A stretch of 26,434 bases of DNA from Sporomusaceae bacterium (GTDB lineage: Bacteria > Bacillota_C > Negativicutes > Sporomusales_B > UBA7701), in NCBI GenBank assembly GCA_022839045.1, contig JALHDI010000030.1:1-26434 (forward strand), written 5' to 3'. Shown here one piece after another: positions 6,751 to 16,188 of this stretch. The notes below the pieces were generated by a model. The model was not told the origin of the DNA. It ran no database searches and saw nothing but the letters and a program-made list of their open reading frames with translations. The position numbers and the translations under genes are program-made. The number at the start of each line of letters is the position of its first letter. Position 1 is the stretch's first letter.

Positions 6751-6980
6751 GCGGCAAGGCAATACCGGCGAAGCCGGCCCGGAGTCAGGGGCCTGATGTG
6801 GATCGCCCCGGCTTGAGCCGCTGTGCCCTGGTTTTCCATTCCCGTACAATACAATTGCTGTTTCAAGCTGCGACAGAGTTGTCGCGGACGCTGTCCCGCC
6901 TGTCGTCCGCCTTGAAAGAGCAGTTGTTCTTTTTTTATCCCGCGGCCGGGCCGCGCATATTGGGCAACGGAGGAAACGCG
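6751..6980 (+). other. Structured 5' leader of the aconitase mRNA
   Basis: A 230-base stretch with no convincing gene. It contains several small inverted repeats: CCGGC-GAA-GCCGG near 6765, GCGACA/TGTCGC (6870-6875 with 6880-6885), and GCGGACG/CGTCCGC (6884-6890 with 6904-6910). The last two share bases 6884-6885, so they compete. A T-run follows at about 6928-6937. It matches no riboswitch class I know. Confidence 0.35.
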
Positions 6981-8921
6981 ATGGGGAAAACGCTTACAGC
7001 CAAGATTCTCGCCGCTCACCTGGTGAGCGGCTCGCTCGTTCCGGGAACGGAGATCGGCATCAGCATCGATCAGACCTTGACCCAGGATTCCACCGGCACG
7101 ATGGCCTATCTCCAGTTCGAGGCCATGGACGTGCCGCGGGTCAAGACCAAGCTGTCGGTGGCGTACGCGGACCACAACACGCTGCAGTGCGGGTTCGAAA
7201 ACGCCGACGACCACCGCTACATCGAGACGGTGGCCGCCAAGCACGGGGTGGTCTTTTCCAAGCCGGGCAACGGCATCTGCCATCAGGTGCACCTGGAGAG
7301 GTTCGGCCGGCCCGGCTGGACGCTGCTGGGCTCTGATAGTCATACGCCCACCGGGGGAGGCCTGGGGATGCTGGCGATCGGCGCAGGCGGCCTCGACGTG
7401 GCCGTGGCTATGGCGGGCGGCGCGTATTATCTGACAATGCCCAAGGTCTGCCGGGTGGAGCTTGGCGGCAAGCTGCCGCCGTGGGTGGCGGCCAAGGACG
7501 TTATCCTTGAGCTGCTCCGCCGCCTGACGGTAAAAGGCGGGGTGGGGCGGATTTTCGAGTACGGCGGGCCGGGTGCAGCCACGCTGAGCGTGCCCGAGCG
7601 GGCGACGATCACCAATATGGGCGCCGAGCTGGGGGCGACGACGTCGATTTTTCCCAGCGATGAGGCGACTAAGGCCTTCCTGACCGCTCAGCGGCGGGGC
7701 TGCGAATGGGTGCCGCTGGCCGCCGACCCGGACGCGGTCTACGACGAGACGGTGACTATCGACCTAAGCAGCCTGGAGCCGCTGGTGGCCGCGCCCCACA
7801 GCCCGGACAGGGTGGCGCCGGTGAGCGAGGCGGCGGGGACGAGGCTCGATCAGGTGGCGATCGGCAGCTGCACGAATTCGTCGTTCAGCGACCTTTACAA
7901 GGTGGCGAAGATCCTCGAGGGCAAGCGGGTCGATCACGGCGTGTCGCTGGTGATCGCTCCCGGCTCGCGGCAGGTGCTGGGCATGCTGGCCGACTGCGGC
8001 GCCCTTGGCGTCCTCATCCGCGCCGGCGCCCGTATCCTCGAATGCGCCTGCGGGCCGTGCATCGGCATGGGCCAGGCGCCCCGCTCGGGCGGGGTGTCGC
8101 TTAGGACCTTCAACCGCAATTTCCCAGGCCGCAGCGGCACGCCCGACGCCGGCGTTTACCTGGCCAGCCCCGAGGTGGCGGCGGCGAGCGCCCTGACCGG
8201 GATGATAACCGATCCCCGCCATTGCGGCGCGCCGCCCGCGGTTGTCGGCGACGACGCCGCCGGCCGCAACGCCAGCGACAACCTGTTCGTGTTTCCGCCG
8301 GCTAACAGCGACGACCTTACGGTGGTGCGGGGGCCGAACATCAAGCCTTTCCCCCGGGCGACCAAGCCGCCCGCGGAACTTGCGGCGACCGTCGTTCTCA
8401 AGGCGGGCGACAACGTGACGACCGACGACATCATGCCGTCCCACGCGGGCCTGCTGCCGTATCGCTCGAATATCCCCCACCTGGCCGACTTCTGCTTCAG
8501 CGGGCTGGATGCGGCTTTCCCGGCCCGGGCGAAAGCGGCGGGCGGCGGGATTATCGTTGCCGGGTCCAACTACGGGCAGGGCTCGAGCCGCGAGCACGCC
8601 GCCCTCGTGCCGTTGTACCTCGGCATCAAGGCGGTGATCGCCAAGTCGTTCGCCCGCATCCATCGCGCCAACCTGATCAATTTCGGCATCCTGCCCCTGC
8701 TGTTCGCCGATCCGGCGGATTACGAGGCGCTTGCCGAGGGCGAGACGCTGACGTTCACCGGGTTGACGGAGCAGATAGCGGCCGGGGCGGCTTTGGCCGC
8801 GCGGACCGCCGCCGGCCGGACGGTGAGCCTGCGGCTGGAGGTGACGCCGCGGGAGCGGGAGGTCATCCTCGCCGGCGGCCTGCTCAACCTGGCCGGGAAA
8901 GGAGGCGGCGCCGATGCATAA
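6981..8921 (+). CDS. Aconitate hydratase
   Basis: A 646-residue enzyme converting citrate to isocitrate through cis-aconitate. Cluster ligands are Cys297 (GSCTNS) and Cys357/Cys360 (CACGPCIG), which hold the [4Fe-4S] cluster. DSHTPT (119-124) and GSNYGQGSSREHA (528-540) are substrate-site signatures, the latter in the swivel domain. The length fits the shorter clostridial-type aconitases rather than the 890-residue AcnA. The open frame reaches back to GTG 6798, but the family alignment and CGGAGG 7 bases upstream support ATG 6981. It overlaps isocitrate dehydrogenase by 8 bases, so the two are co-translated. Homoaconitase or isopropylmalate isomerase are less likely because citrate synthase is nearby and the large and small domains are fused. 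Confidence 0.92.
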   Translation: MGKTLTAKILAAHLVSGSLVPGTEIGISIDQTLTQDSTGTMAYLQFEAMDVPRVKTKLSVAYADHNTLQCGFENADDHRYIETVAAKHGVVFSKPGNGICHQVHLERFGRPGWTLLGSDSHTPTGGGLGMLAIGAGGLDVAVAMAGGAYYLTMPKVCRVELGGKLPPWVAAKDVILELLRRLTVKGGVGRIFEYGGPGAATLSVPERATITNMGAELGATTSIFPSDEATKAFLTAQRRGCEWVPLAADPDAVYDETVTIDLSSLEPLVAAPHSPDRVAPVSEAAGTRLDQVAIGSCTNSSFSDLYKVAKILEGKRVDHGVSLVIAPGSRQVLGMLADCGALGVLIRAGARILECACGPCIGMGQAPRSGGVSLRTFNRNFPGRSGTPDAGVYLASPEVAAASALTGMITDPRHCGAPPAVVGDDAAGRNASDNLFVFPPANSDDLTVVRGPNIKPFPRATKPPAELAATVVLKAGDNVTTDDIMPSHAGLLPYRSNIPHLADFCFSGLDAAFPARAKAAGGGIIVAGSNYGQGSSREHAALVPLYLGIKAVIAKSFARIHRANLINFGILPLLFADPADYEALAEGETLTFTGLTEQIAAGAALAARTAAGRTVSLRLEVTPREREVILAGGLLNLAGKGGGADA

Positions 8922-9909
8922 GGTGACGCTCATCCCTGGCGACGGCATCGGGCCGGAGATCAGCGCGGCGGTCCAGGAGATTTTCGCCGCCGCGGCCGCG
9001 CCGGTGCTGTGGGAGGTCCACCACGCCGGCCAGGGCGGCATCGACCGCCACGGCGACCCGCTGCCGGCGGCGACGCTGGCCGGCATCAGGGCCAACAAGG
9101 TGGCGCTGAAGGGGCCGCTGACCACCCAGGTGGGGGAAGGGTACCGCAGCATCAACGTGACGCTTAGGCAGACGCTCGACCTGTACTGCAACCTGCGGCC
9201 GGTGAAGTCGCTGCCCGGAGTGAGGAGCCGCTACGATGGCATCGACCTGGTGATCTTCCGCGAGAACACCGAGGATCTTTACGCCGGCGTCGAGCACCGT
9301 GTCGGCCGCTACGCGGCCGAGTCGGTCAAGATAATCACCAAGGAGGCGTCGGTCCGCATCGCCCAGGCCGCTTTCGCGTACGCGGCCAGGCACGGGCGGA
9401 AACGGGTGACCGCCGTCCACAAGGCCAATATCATGAAGCTATCCGACGGGCTTTTCCTGGCGAGCGCCCGCGAGGTGGCGAAGCTCAACCCGGATATCCG
9501 CTACGACGAGGTGATCGTCGACAATCTCTGCATGCAACTGGTGATGCGGCCGGAGGAGTACGATATCCTCCTCGCCCCCAACCTGTACGGGGATATCATC
9601 TCCGACCTGTGCGCCGGCCTGGTGGGCGGCCTGGGGGTGGTGCCGGGGGCGAACATCGGCGAGGGCGGGGCGATTTTCGAGGCGGTGCACGGCACGGCGC
9701 CGGACATCGCCGGCAGGAACGCGGCCAATCCGGCGGCGCTGCTGCTGTCGGCGGCGATGATGCTGGACTACCTAGGCGAGGGAAAGACCGCCGCGCGCAT
9801 CCGCGCCGCCCTGGAGGCGGTGCTGGCCGAGGGGCGGGCGGTGACGCCCGATCTGGGCGGTAGCGCGACCACGACGGAGATGACGGCTGCGATAATAAGG
9901 AAGCTATGA
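8914..9909 (+). CDS. Isocitrate dehydrogenase, NAD-dependent type
   Basis: A 331-residue beta-decarboxylating dehydrogenase that oxidises isocitrate to 2-oxoglutarate. Substrate residues are Ser79 and Asn81 in RSINVTLR, Arg85, Arg95 and Arg116, with Tyr123, Lys170 and metal-binding Asp203, Asp227 and Asp231. The cofactor loop reads HGTAPDIAGRNAANP. Asp264-Ile265 is the NAD-type pattern, where NADP enzymes such as E. coli Icd have Lys-Tyr. The start overlaps the aconitase end and AAAGGAGG lies 8 bases upstream. It shares a fold with isopropylmalate and homoisocitrate dehydrogenases, but the SxN motif and the adjacent aconitase favour isocitrate. Its product would feed glutamate synthesis, since no 2-oxoglutarate dehydrogenase is in view. 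Confidence 0.88.
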   Translation: MHKVTLIPGDGIGPEISAAVQEIFAAAAAPVLWEVHHAGQGGIDRHGDPLPAATLAGIRANKVALKGPLTTQVGEGYRSINVTLRQTLDLYCNLRPVKSLPGVRSRYDGIDLVIFRENTEDLYAGVEHRVGRYAAESVKIITKEASVRIAQAAFAYAARHGRKRVTAVHKANIMKLSDGLFLASAREVAKLNPDIRYDEVIVDNLCMQLVMRPEEYDILLAPNLYGDIISDLCAGLVGGLGVVPGANIGEGGAIFEAVHGTAPDIAGRNAANPAALLLSAAMMLDYLGEGKTAARIRAALEAVLAEGRAVTPDLGGSATTTEMTAAIIRKL

Positions 9910-9910
9910 G

Positions 9911-9942
9911 AAAACGCCCTGCCGGTACCGGCAGGGCGTTTT
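9911..9942. terminator. Bidirectional terminator, perfect 32-base palindrome
   Basis: The stretch reads identically on both strands: arms AAAACGCCCTGCCGGT and ACCGGCAGGGCGTTTT. It lies between the convergent isocitrate dehydrogenase and ABC permease genes and gives each a stem ending in a short T tract. Confidence 0.88.
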
Positions 9943-9964
9943 CAGCTTTTGCTCAAACAGGAAA

Positions 9965-11085
<1,121 letters not shown>

Positions 11086-11089
<4 letters not shown>

Positions 11090-11991
11090 GCTACCGCCTC
11101 CTTGCGGTGGGATTTGACGAGGTAGACGAAGACGTCTTCTAGCGACGGGTCGATGACGGCCGGGCCATAAGCGGCCAGCCGGCCCTCCTGGCCGGGGGCG
11201 GCGAGGACGTGGAGGCTGGCGCCGAAGGGGTAGACATCGAGGAAGGGGTCGTCGCCGCCTTCGAGCTCGGCGAGCAGGGCCATCGGCTCGGAGGCGGGGA
11301 TGGCGAGCAACGTGCCGGGAAGGCTTTTCTTGAGGTTGGTGGGGGTGTCGCTGGTGAGGAGGGCGCCTTCGAAGATAAAGCCGATTTCGTCGCAGTGCTC
11401 GGCTTCGTCCATGAAGTGGGTGGTGACCATGACGGTGGTGCCCTGGCGGGACAGGTCGTAAATGATGTCCCAGAAGAGGCGGCGGGATTTGGGGTCGACG
11501 CCGCCGGTGGGTTCGTCGAGGAAGAGGATGGGCGGGTTGTGGAGGATGGAGCAGCCGAGGGCCAGTCGTTGCTTCCAGCCGCCAGAGAGGTTGACGACGA
11601 GCTCGTGCCGGCGCTTCTCCAGGCCGGCGAGGGCGAGCATGGCGGCGATCCGCTCCTCCTCGACGGCCGGCGGCAAGCTGTACATGCCGGCGTAGAAGGC
11701 GAGGTTCTCGCCTACGGTCATGTCGTCGTAGAGGCTGAACTTTTGGGACATGTAGCCGATTTTATGCTTGATGGCCTCGCTGTCGGCGGCGATGTCGAGG
11801 CCGAGGACGCGGCCGCCGCCGGCCGAGGGGGCGAGGAGGCCGCAGAGCATGCGGATGGTGGTCGATTTGCCGGAGCCGTTGGGGCCGAGGAAGCCGTAGA
11901 TGCTGCCCTGGCGGATATTCAGGGTGACGTTGTCGACGGCGGTGAAGGTGCCGAAGCGGCGGGTGAGGCCGCTAAGTTCGACGGCGTACAT
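11086..11991 (-). CDS. ABC transporter ATP-binding protein (canonical site)
   Basis: A 301-residue ATPase. Walker A is GPNGSGKST (about 36-44), the signature is LSGGWKQRLALG, Walker B is ILFLDEPTGGVDP, and the H-loop is intact in VTTHFMDEAEHC. A domain of about 80 residues follows, as in other ABC-2 ATPases. It lies 1 base after the paired ATPase gene and overlaps the permease gene by 4 bases. It corresponds to the C-terminal half of the fused E. coli YbhF. I infer it forms a heterodimer with its neighbour. Confidence 0.92.
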
Positions 11992-11992
11992 G

Positions 11993-12892
11993 TCAGGCCA
12001 CCTCGCTTGCGAGGGCGACGAAGACGTCCTCGAGGGTGGGGGGTATCTCGGCCAGGGACAGGACGGGGACGCCGGCGACTCCTAGGGCGGCGCGGACTTC
12101 GGCAGCGGCGGCTTCGGCGTCGGCGGCGACGAGGTGGTACTTGTCGCCGAAGGGGTTGATGTCGAGCAGCCGGCTGCCGGCCAGCAGCCGCTTGACGTTT
12201 TTGCCGGGGGTGGCGAGCTCCAGCACCTTGTGGGGGTAGGCCTGCCTGAGGCCGCGGGGCGAGTCGCAGGCTACGATGCGGCCGTTGTGCATGAAGGCGA
12301 CGCGGGTGCAGAGCTCGGCTTCGTCCATATAGGGGGTGGAGACGAAGACGGTGGTGCCTTCCTTGTTGAGCTTGTAGAGCATCCGCCAGAATTCGCGGCG
12401 CGAGACGGGGTCGACGCCGGTGGTCGGCTCGTCGAGGACGTAGAGAAGCGGCTGGTGCATGAGGCCGGCGGCGAGGGCCAGCTTCTGTTTCATGCCGCCC
12501 GAGAGGTTGTCGGCCAGGCGGTCCTTGAAGGGCAGGAGGTTGGTGAAGGCCAGGATGGCGGTGGCCCGGGCCTCGATTTCGGCGAAGTCCTGGCCGTAGA
12601 GGGAGCCGAGGACACGGATGTTTTCCATGACGGTGAGATCGCCGTAAAGGCTGAACTTCTGCGGGACATAGCCGAGTTTGTCTTTGACAGACTCGGGGTT
12701 GGCGGCGTCCATGACGCGGAGGCTGCCGGACGTGGGGGCGAGGATGCCGGTGATCATGCGGATGACGGTCGTTTTGCCGGCGCCGTCCGGGCCGACGAGG
12801 CCGAAGATTTCGCCGGCGGCGACGTTCAGGGAGACGCCGGCGACCGCGACGGTCGCGCCATAGCTTTTGGCGATGTTTTCGAGGGTGATCAT
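11993..12892 (-). CDS. ABC transporter ATP-binding protein (degenerate H-loop)
   Basis: A 299-residue ATPase with Walker A GPDGAGKTT (about 34-42), signature NLSGGMKQKLALA and Walker B LLYVLDEPTTGVDP. The H-loop histidine is replaced by proline: VSTPYMDEAE, where the partner has TTHFMDEAE. It corresponds to the N-terminal half of YbhF-type double ATPases, where this position is also altered as far as I recall. Its own hydrolysis is therefore probably impaired, and it would work in an asymmetric pair with the next protein. The start overlaps the HlyD gene stop by 4 bases. Confidence 0.92.
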   Translation of the reverse strand: MITLENIAKSYGATVAVAGVSLNVAAGEIFGLVGPDGAGKTTVIRMITGILAPTSGSLRVMDAANPESVKDKLGYVPQKFSLYGDLTVMENIRVLGSLYGQDFAEIEARATAILAFTNLLPFKDRLADNLSGGMKQKLALAAGLMHQPLLYVLDEPTTGVDPVSRREFWRMLYKLNKEGTTVFVSTPYMDEAELCTRVAFMHNGRIVACDSPRGLRQAYPHKVLELATPGKNVKRLLAGSRLLDINPFGDKYHLVAADAEAAAAEVRAALGVAGVPVLSLAEIPPTLEDVFVALASEVA

Positions 12893-13863
12893 TTTATGAC
12901 CACATCCGCGGGCATGCCGGGTTTGAGGATGCCCTCGGCGTTGTCGATTTTGACCTTGACGGCGAAGACGAGGTTGGCCCGCTCGCGCTGGGTGATGCTC
13001 TGGCGGGGGGTGAATTCGGCGTTCTGGCTGATTTCCTTGATGGTGCCGGGGAAGGTGCGGCCAGGGAAGGAATCTACCTTGACGGACACGGCCTGGCCGA
13101 TCTTTATGAGGCCGAGTTGGGTGGACGCGATGTAAACTTTCACCCAGCAGTCGTTCATGTCGCCGATGGTGGCGAGGGCCGAGCCGGGGTTGATGTATTC
13201 GCCGTTCTCGAAGTTTTTGGTGAGCACGACGCCGCTTATCGGGCTGGTTATGACGGTGTCGGCGAGCAGGGCGCGGCTGGCGTCGACGATGGCCTGCGAC
13301 CTTTTGACTTCGAGACGCTGGGCTTCGATGGTGTCGGGGCGGTTGCCTTCTTCGACGAGGCTCCGGCGGGAGCGGGTGGCGACGAGGGAGCTTTGGGCGA
13401 CGTCGTAGCTGGACTGGGCGGTGTCGAGCTGCTGGGTGGAGATGGCGCCGCTCTTGTGGAGCGCGCGGTAGCGCTCGAGGTCGGTTTTGGCCTTGTCGTA
13501 GACCGCCTGGGCGGAAGCCAGGTTGGCGGCCGCCTCGCTGCGTTCCTGGCTGCGGGCGCCTTTTTCGAGGTCGTCGAGCTGCACCTTGGCCTTGACGAGG
13601 GCCGATTCGTCGCGGAGGAGCTGGGCTTCGAGATCGGGGCGGGCGATGCGGGCAACCACCTGGCCGGCCTGGACGATGTCGCCGGCCTCGATCTTGAGCT
13701 CGCCGAGGTAGCCGTTGACCTTGGGCATGACGTCGGCGCGGGTCACTTCGATGGTGCCGGTGGCGGTGATGCCGTCCTCGCGCGCCATATAGAGTTTGTA
13801 GCCTGCAAGGGCGGCGAGGGTGAGGAAGATGACCGCCCCGACGATGATTAGCCGCTTATTCAT
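12889..13863 (-). CDS. HlyD-family periplasmic adaptor (YbhG-like)
   Basis: A 324-residue membrane fusion protein. An N-terminal membrane anchor (about 4-26) is followed by a biotinyl-lipoyl-like half motif (GTIEVTRADVMPKVNGYL), a long alpha-helical hairpin (about 80-200) with alternating charged and alanine residues, the second lipoyl half (SPISGVVLTKNFENGEYI) and a beta-barrel region. It would link the inner-membrane ABC pump to an outer-membrane exit, which fits a diderm cell. ATG 13863 is preferred because AGGAGG lies 7 bases upstream; the frame extends further but overlaps the TetR gene. It overlaps the end of tetR by 8 bases. Confidence 0.9.
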   Translation of the reverse strand: MNKRLIIVGAVIFLTLAALAGYKLYMAREDGITATGTIEVTRADVMPKVNGYLGELKIEAGDIVQAGQVVARIARPDLEAQLLRDESALVKAKVQLDDLEKGARSQERSEAAANLASAQAVYDKAKTDLERYRALHKSGAISTQQLDTAQSSYDVAQSSLVATRSRRSLVEEGNRPDTIEAQRLEVKRSQAIVDASRALLADTVITSPISGVVLTKNFENGEYINPGSALATIGDMNDCWVKVYIASTQLGLIKIGQAVSVKVDSFPGRTFPGTIKEISQNAEFTPRQSITQRERANLVFAVKVKIDNAEGILKPGMPADVVIK

Positions 13864-14458
13864 GGTCTTTCCTCCTGATGCCGTTAAGATAGATGGCGAA
13901 CGCCTGGTCGGTATATTCCTTTTCGGTCGACTCCGATAACGGGACCATTTCTCGGGCGATCGTCCGGCCAATGAACAGGAAGTTCATGATGCCGGCGAGC
14001 GCCGGGACTGCCATGTCGATGTTGAGGTCGGCCCGGAATTCGCCGGCGGCGACGCCGTCCGCCAGCGCCTGGCGGATAAAACGGAAAACCTGGGAAATAT
14101 ACTTCTTGATGACGTGGAAACAGACGGTCGGATTGGTCATCTCGCTGGTCATGATGCGGATGAAGTAGGGACGCTGGTGATGGATGCCGATGATGTTTTC
14201 AGCATAGAAGCGCAGCCGGGCCTCCCCCGACGCGGCGGCCAGCGGCGGCAGCCTTTCGAGCAGAAGGGCGATGGGGGCGAATTGTTCCTCCAATACTGCC
14301 TGGTACAGCCCTTCCTTGCCGCCGAAATGGTAGGAAACGGCGGCGACGTTGGCGCCGGCCGCATGGGCCAATTCGCGGACCGACACGGCGGCGTAGCCTT
14401 TTTTCGCGAATAGCGAGGTCGCGGTTTCAATCAGGTTGAGGCGAGTGTCCCTTTCCAA
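13856..14458 (-). CDS. TetR family repressor (CecR-like) of the efflux operon
   Basis: A 200-residue regulator. The N-terminal helix-turn-helix (about 10-55) contains VSVRELAHAAGANVAAVSYHFGGKEGLYQAV. The C-terminal domain with a FIRIMTSEMTNPT stretch resembles CecR/YbiH, the repressor of E. coli ybhGFSR. The best start is TTG 14458, with a weak GGGGTG upstream; no ATG is available in frame. It is the first gene of the operon, so it probably represses its own transcription together with the pump. The inverted repeat at 14473-14488 is a candidate operator. The inducer is unknown. Confidence 0.88.
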   Translation of the reverse strand: MERDTRLNLIETATSLFAKKGYAAVSVRELAHAAGANVAAVSYHFGGKEGLYQAVLEEQFAPIALLLERLPPLAAASGEARLRFYAENIIGIHHQRPYFIRIMTSEMTNPTVCFHVIKKYISQVFRFIRQALADGVAAGEFRADLNIDMAVPALAGIMNFLFIGRTIAREMVPLSESTEKEYTDQAFAIYLNGIRRKDHE

Positions 14459-14472
14459 TTAATCACCCCATT

Positions 14473-14488
14473 AAACAAACGATTGTTT
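14473..14488. promoter_or_regulatory. Inverted repeat, candidate TetR operator
   Basis: AAACAA-ACGA-TTGTTT has perfect 6-base arms about a 4-base spacer. It lies 15 bases upstream of the TetR start. A second looser repeat (TTTTAA/TTAAAA) overlaps downstream. Position and symmetry suggest autoregulation; no known consensus was used. Confidence 0.45.
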
Positions 14489-14522
14489 TAAACATTTGCT
14501 TAAAAAATAGCACAGAACTGCC

Positions 14523-14550
14523 TTGTCTGTCAATATATTTCTGCTAGAAT
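14523..14550 (+). promoter_or_regulatory. Promoter of the NRDE-family gene
   Basis: A -35 TTGTCT (14523-14528) and a -10 TAGAAT (14545-14550) are 16 bases apart. The start codon of the NRDE gene is about 100 bases downstream. Confidence 0.5.
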
Positions 14551-14654
14551 GTGGAAAGATATTCTCGCGGCGGGAGGGCCTGCCCCGGCGGCGAGCGCAC
14601 GGCAGGAGCGCGGGCGGGTGGCGCAGAAATATGGAATCATGGAGGGATCATAGC

Positions 14655-15381
14655 ATGTGTCTGATCGCGTTCGCGTACCGGGTTCATCCCCGTTATAGCC
14701 TCGTTGTCGCCGCCAACCGGGACGAGTTTTACCGCCGGCCCACCGCTCCGGCCGCCTTCTGGCCCGAGTGCCCCGGCATGCTGGCCGGGCGGGACGTGGC
14801 TGGGCGTGACCCGCGACGGGCGGTTCGCCGCTTTGACCAATTACCGCGATCCGGCCGCCAACCGGCCCGACGCCCGCACGCGCGGCGAGCTGGTGCGCGA
14901 TTACCTCTGCGGGAGCCTTGAGCCTCGCGAGTATCTGGAGCGGGCGCGGGCGGCCGGCGGGGATTACAACGGGTTCAATCTTTTGGCGGGGGACATCGGC
15001 GGGTTGTGGTACTATTCCAACCGCACGGATGTCGTCGCTGAGGTGGCGCCCGGCGTCCACGGCCTTAGCAATCATCTGCTGGACACGCCTTGGCCGAAGG
15101 TGGCGAGAGCGAAGGCGGGACTGGCCGCTTGCCTGGCCGACGCGGGCGAGGCGCTTGCGGACGGGCTGTTTGCCCTGCTGGCCGACGACGCGCCGGCGCC
15201 GGACGCGGCGCTGCCGGACACGGGGGTGGGGCTGGCGTGGGGACGGACGCTGTCGCCGATATTCATCGCCGGCGCCGATTACGGCACCCGCTCGTCGACG
15301 GTGGTGCTGCTGGGCGATGGCGGGACGCGGTTCGTCGAGCGGAGCTGGCCGGAGGGGGCGGAGCGGGTGTATGAGCTGTAA
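14655..15381 (+). pseudogene. NRDE family (TANGO2-like) protein, frameshifted
   Basis: The protein begins [20 protein letters not shown] with the family NRDE motif at residues 21-24 and Cys2, and runs in one frame to LAGRD near 14795. The rest of the family continues only in the next frame, from [13 protein letters not shown] (from 14788) to the stop at 15379-15381. Without correction the first frame ends after 88 residues (stop at 14919-14921). Intact relatives have roughly LAGRD-x-x-A-GGTWLG. The observed junction is what a 17-base deletion between two GGCGGGAC repeats would leave, and restoring it would give about 247 residues, normal for the family. GGAGGG lies 8 bases before ATG 14655. 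A sequencing or assembly error is the alternative. The biochemical role of the family is poorly defined. Confidence 0.8.
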
Positions 15382-15408
15382 ACCGCAGCCTTGGGGCTGC
15401 GGTTTTTT
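15380..15408 (+). terminator. Terminator after the NRDE gene
   Basis: A perfect 11-bp stem (AAACCGCAGCC / GGCTGCGGTTT) with a TTGG loop is followed by TTT. It overlaps the stop codon. Confidence 0.9.
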
Positions 15409-15491
15409 CGCAGAGCGGGGGAATTGTTTTGCGGTGGCGGCACAAGCTAAAACGGAATGGCGAGCAACGGCTTGGCGCGAGGGAGGACGCG

Positions 15492-16106
15492 ATGCTGCAG
15501 GAACGCTGGGCCGCGCTGGCGGCGAGAATCGGCGGCTTCGGCGACGGGGCCAGGGAAGTCTATGAGGCGGTGGCCGGCGCGTACGGGAGCGGGGGGCGGT
15601 TTTATCACGGGCTCGACCATCTGCGGCGCTGCCTGGCCGAGCTGGACGCGGTCGCCGGCCTGGCGGCCGACCCAGATGCGCTGGAGTATGCCCTGTGGCT
15701 GCACGACCTGGTGTGCGAGCCCGGCAGCACCGCCAACGAGACGGTCAGCGCCGCCGCCGGGCATTATTTCGCCGGGCGGCTAGGCGCGCCGCCGGCCTTC
15801 GCCGCCCGCACCGCGGCTCTCATCCTCGCGACCCGCCACGACCGGCCGCCGGCCGACGCCGACACCGCCCTGCTGCTCGATATCGACCTGGCGGTGTTGG
15901 GCGACCCGTGGCCGGCGTTCGCCGCCTACGAGGCGGGCGTAAGGTGCGAGTACGCTTACGTGGCGGCCCCGTTCTACGCCTGCAGGCGGCGCGCGTTCCT
16001 CCGTTCGCTGCTGGCCAGGGGGAGCATTTTCCACAGCGCTTTCTTCCGGGAGCGCTGCGAGGGGCCGGCCAGGCGCAACCTCGAACGCCTGCTGGCCGCG
16101 CTGTGA
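15492..16106 (+). CDS. HD-domain metal-dependent phosphohydrolase-like protein
   Basis: A 204-residue protein resembling the predicted metal-dependent HD-superfamily hydrolases. Candidate metal ligands are His39 and His43 in YHGLDHL, His71-Asp72 in LWLHDLV, His116 in TRHDRP and Asp132 in DIDLAVLG. The GSTANE segment (78-83) is also typical of this family. ATG 15492 follows GGGAGGA and is preferred over the longer frame from 15429, whose N-terminus looks unrelated. No substrate has been assigned to the family to my knowledge, so a nucleotide or phosphoester substrate is only a guess. It lies alone between a terminator and the flavodiiron gene. Confidence 0.82.
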   Translation: MLQERWAALAARIGGFGDGAREVYEAVAGAYGSGGRFYHGLDHLRRCLAELDAVAGLAADPDALEYALWLHDLVCEPGSTANETVSAAAGHYFAGRLGAPPAFAARTAALILATRHDRPPADADTALLLDIDLAVLGDPWPAFAAYEAGVRCEYAYVAAPFYACRRRAFLRSLLARGSIFHSAFFRERCEGPARRNLERLLAAL

Positions 16107-16188
16107 CAAGGGCGTGAAGGATCAGCAGGAGCGCCGGATAGGGGTGACGAAATAATCCGGTAAGATATATTTCCAGGAGGCGAATACG

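Noticed and set aside
6914..6937. Terminator-like AAAGAG/TTCTTT stem followed by Ts in the aconitase leader
   Set aside because: The stem is only six pairs with one G-T and no GC core, so it is too weak to call as a terminator. It is kept only as part of the leader description.
6798..6980. N-terminal extension of aconitase from GTG 6798
   Set aside because: The 61 extra residues do not resemble aconitase and no ribosome binding site precedes the GTG. ATG 6981 has CGGAGG at good spacing and starts where the family starts.
16149..16171. Promoter with TATATT before the flavodiiron gene
   Set aside because: The -10 is acceptable but the -35 region has no match to TTGACA, so I did not list it as a feature.
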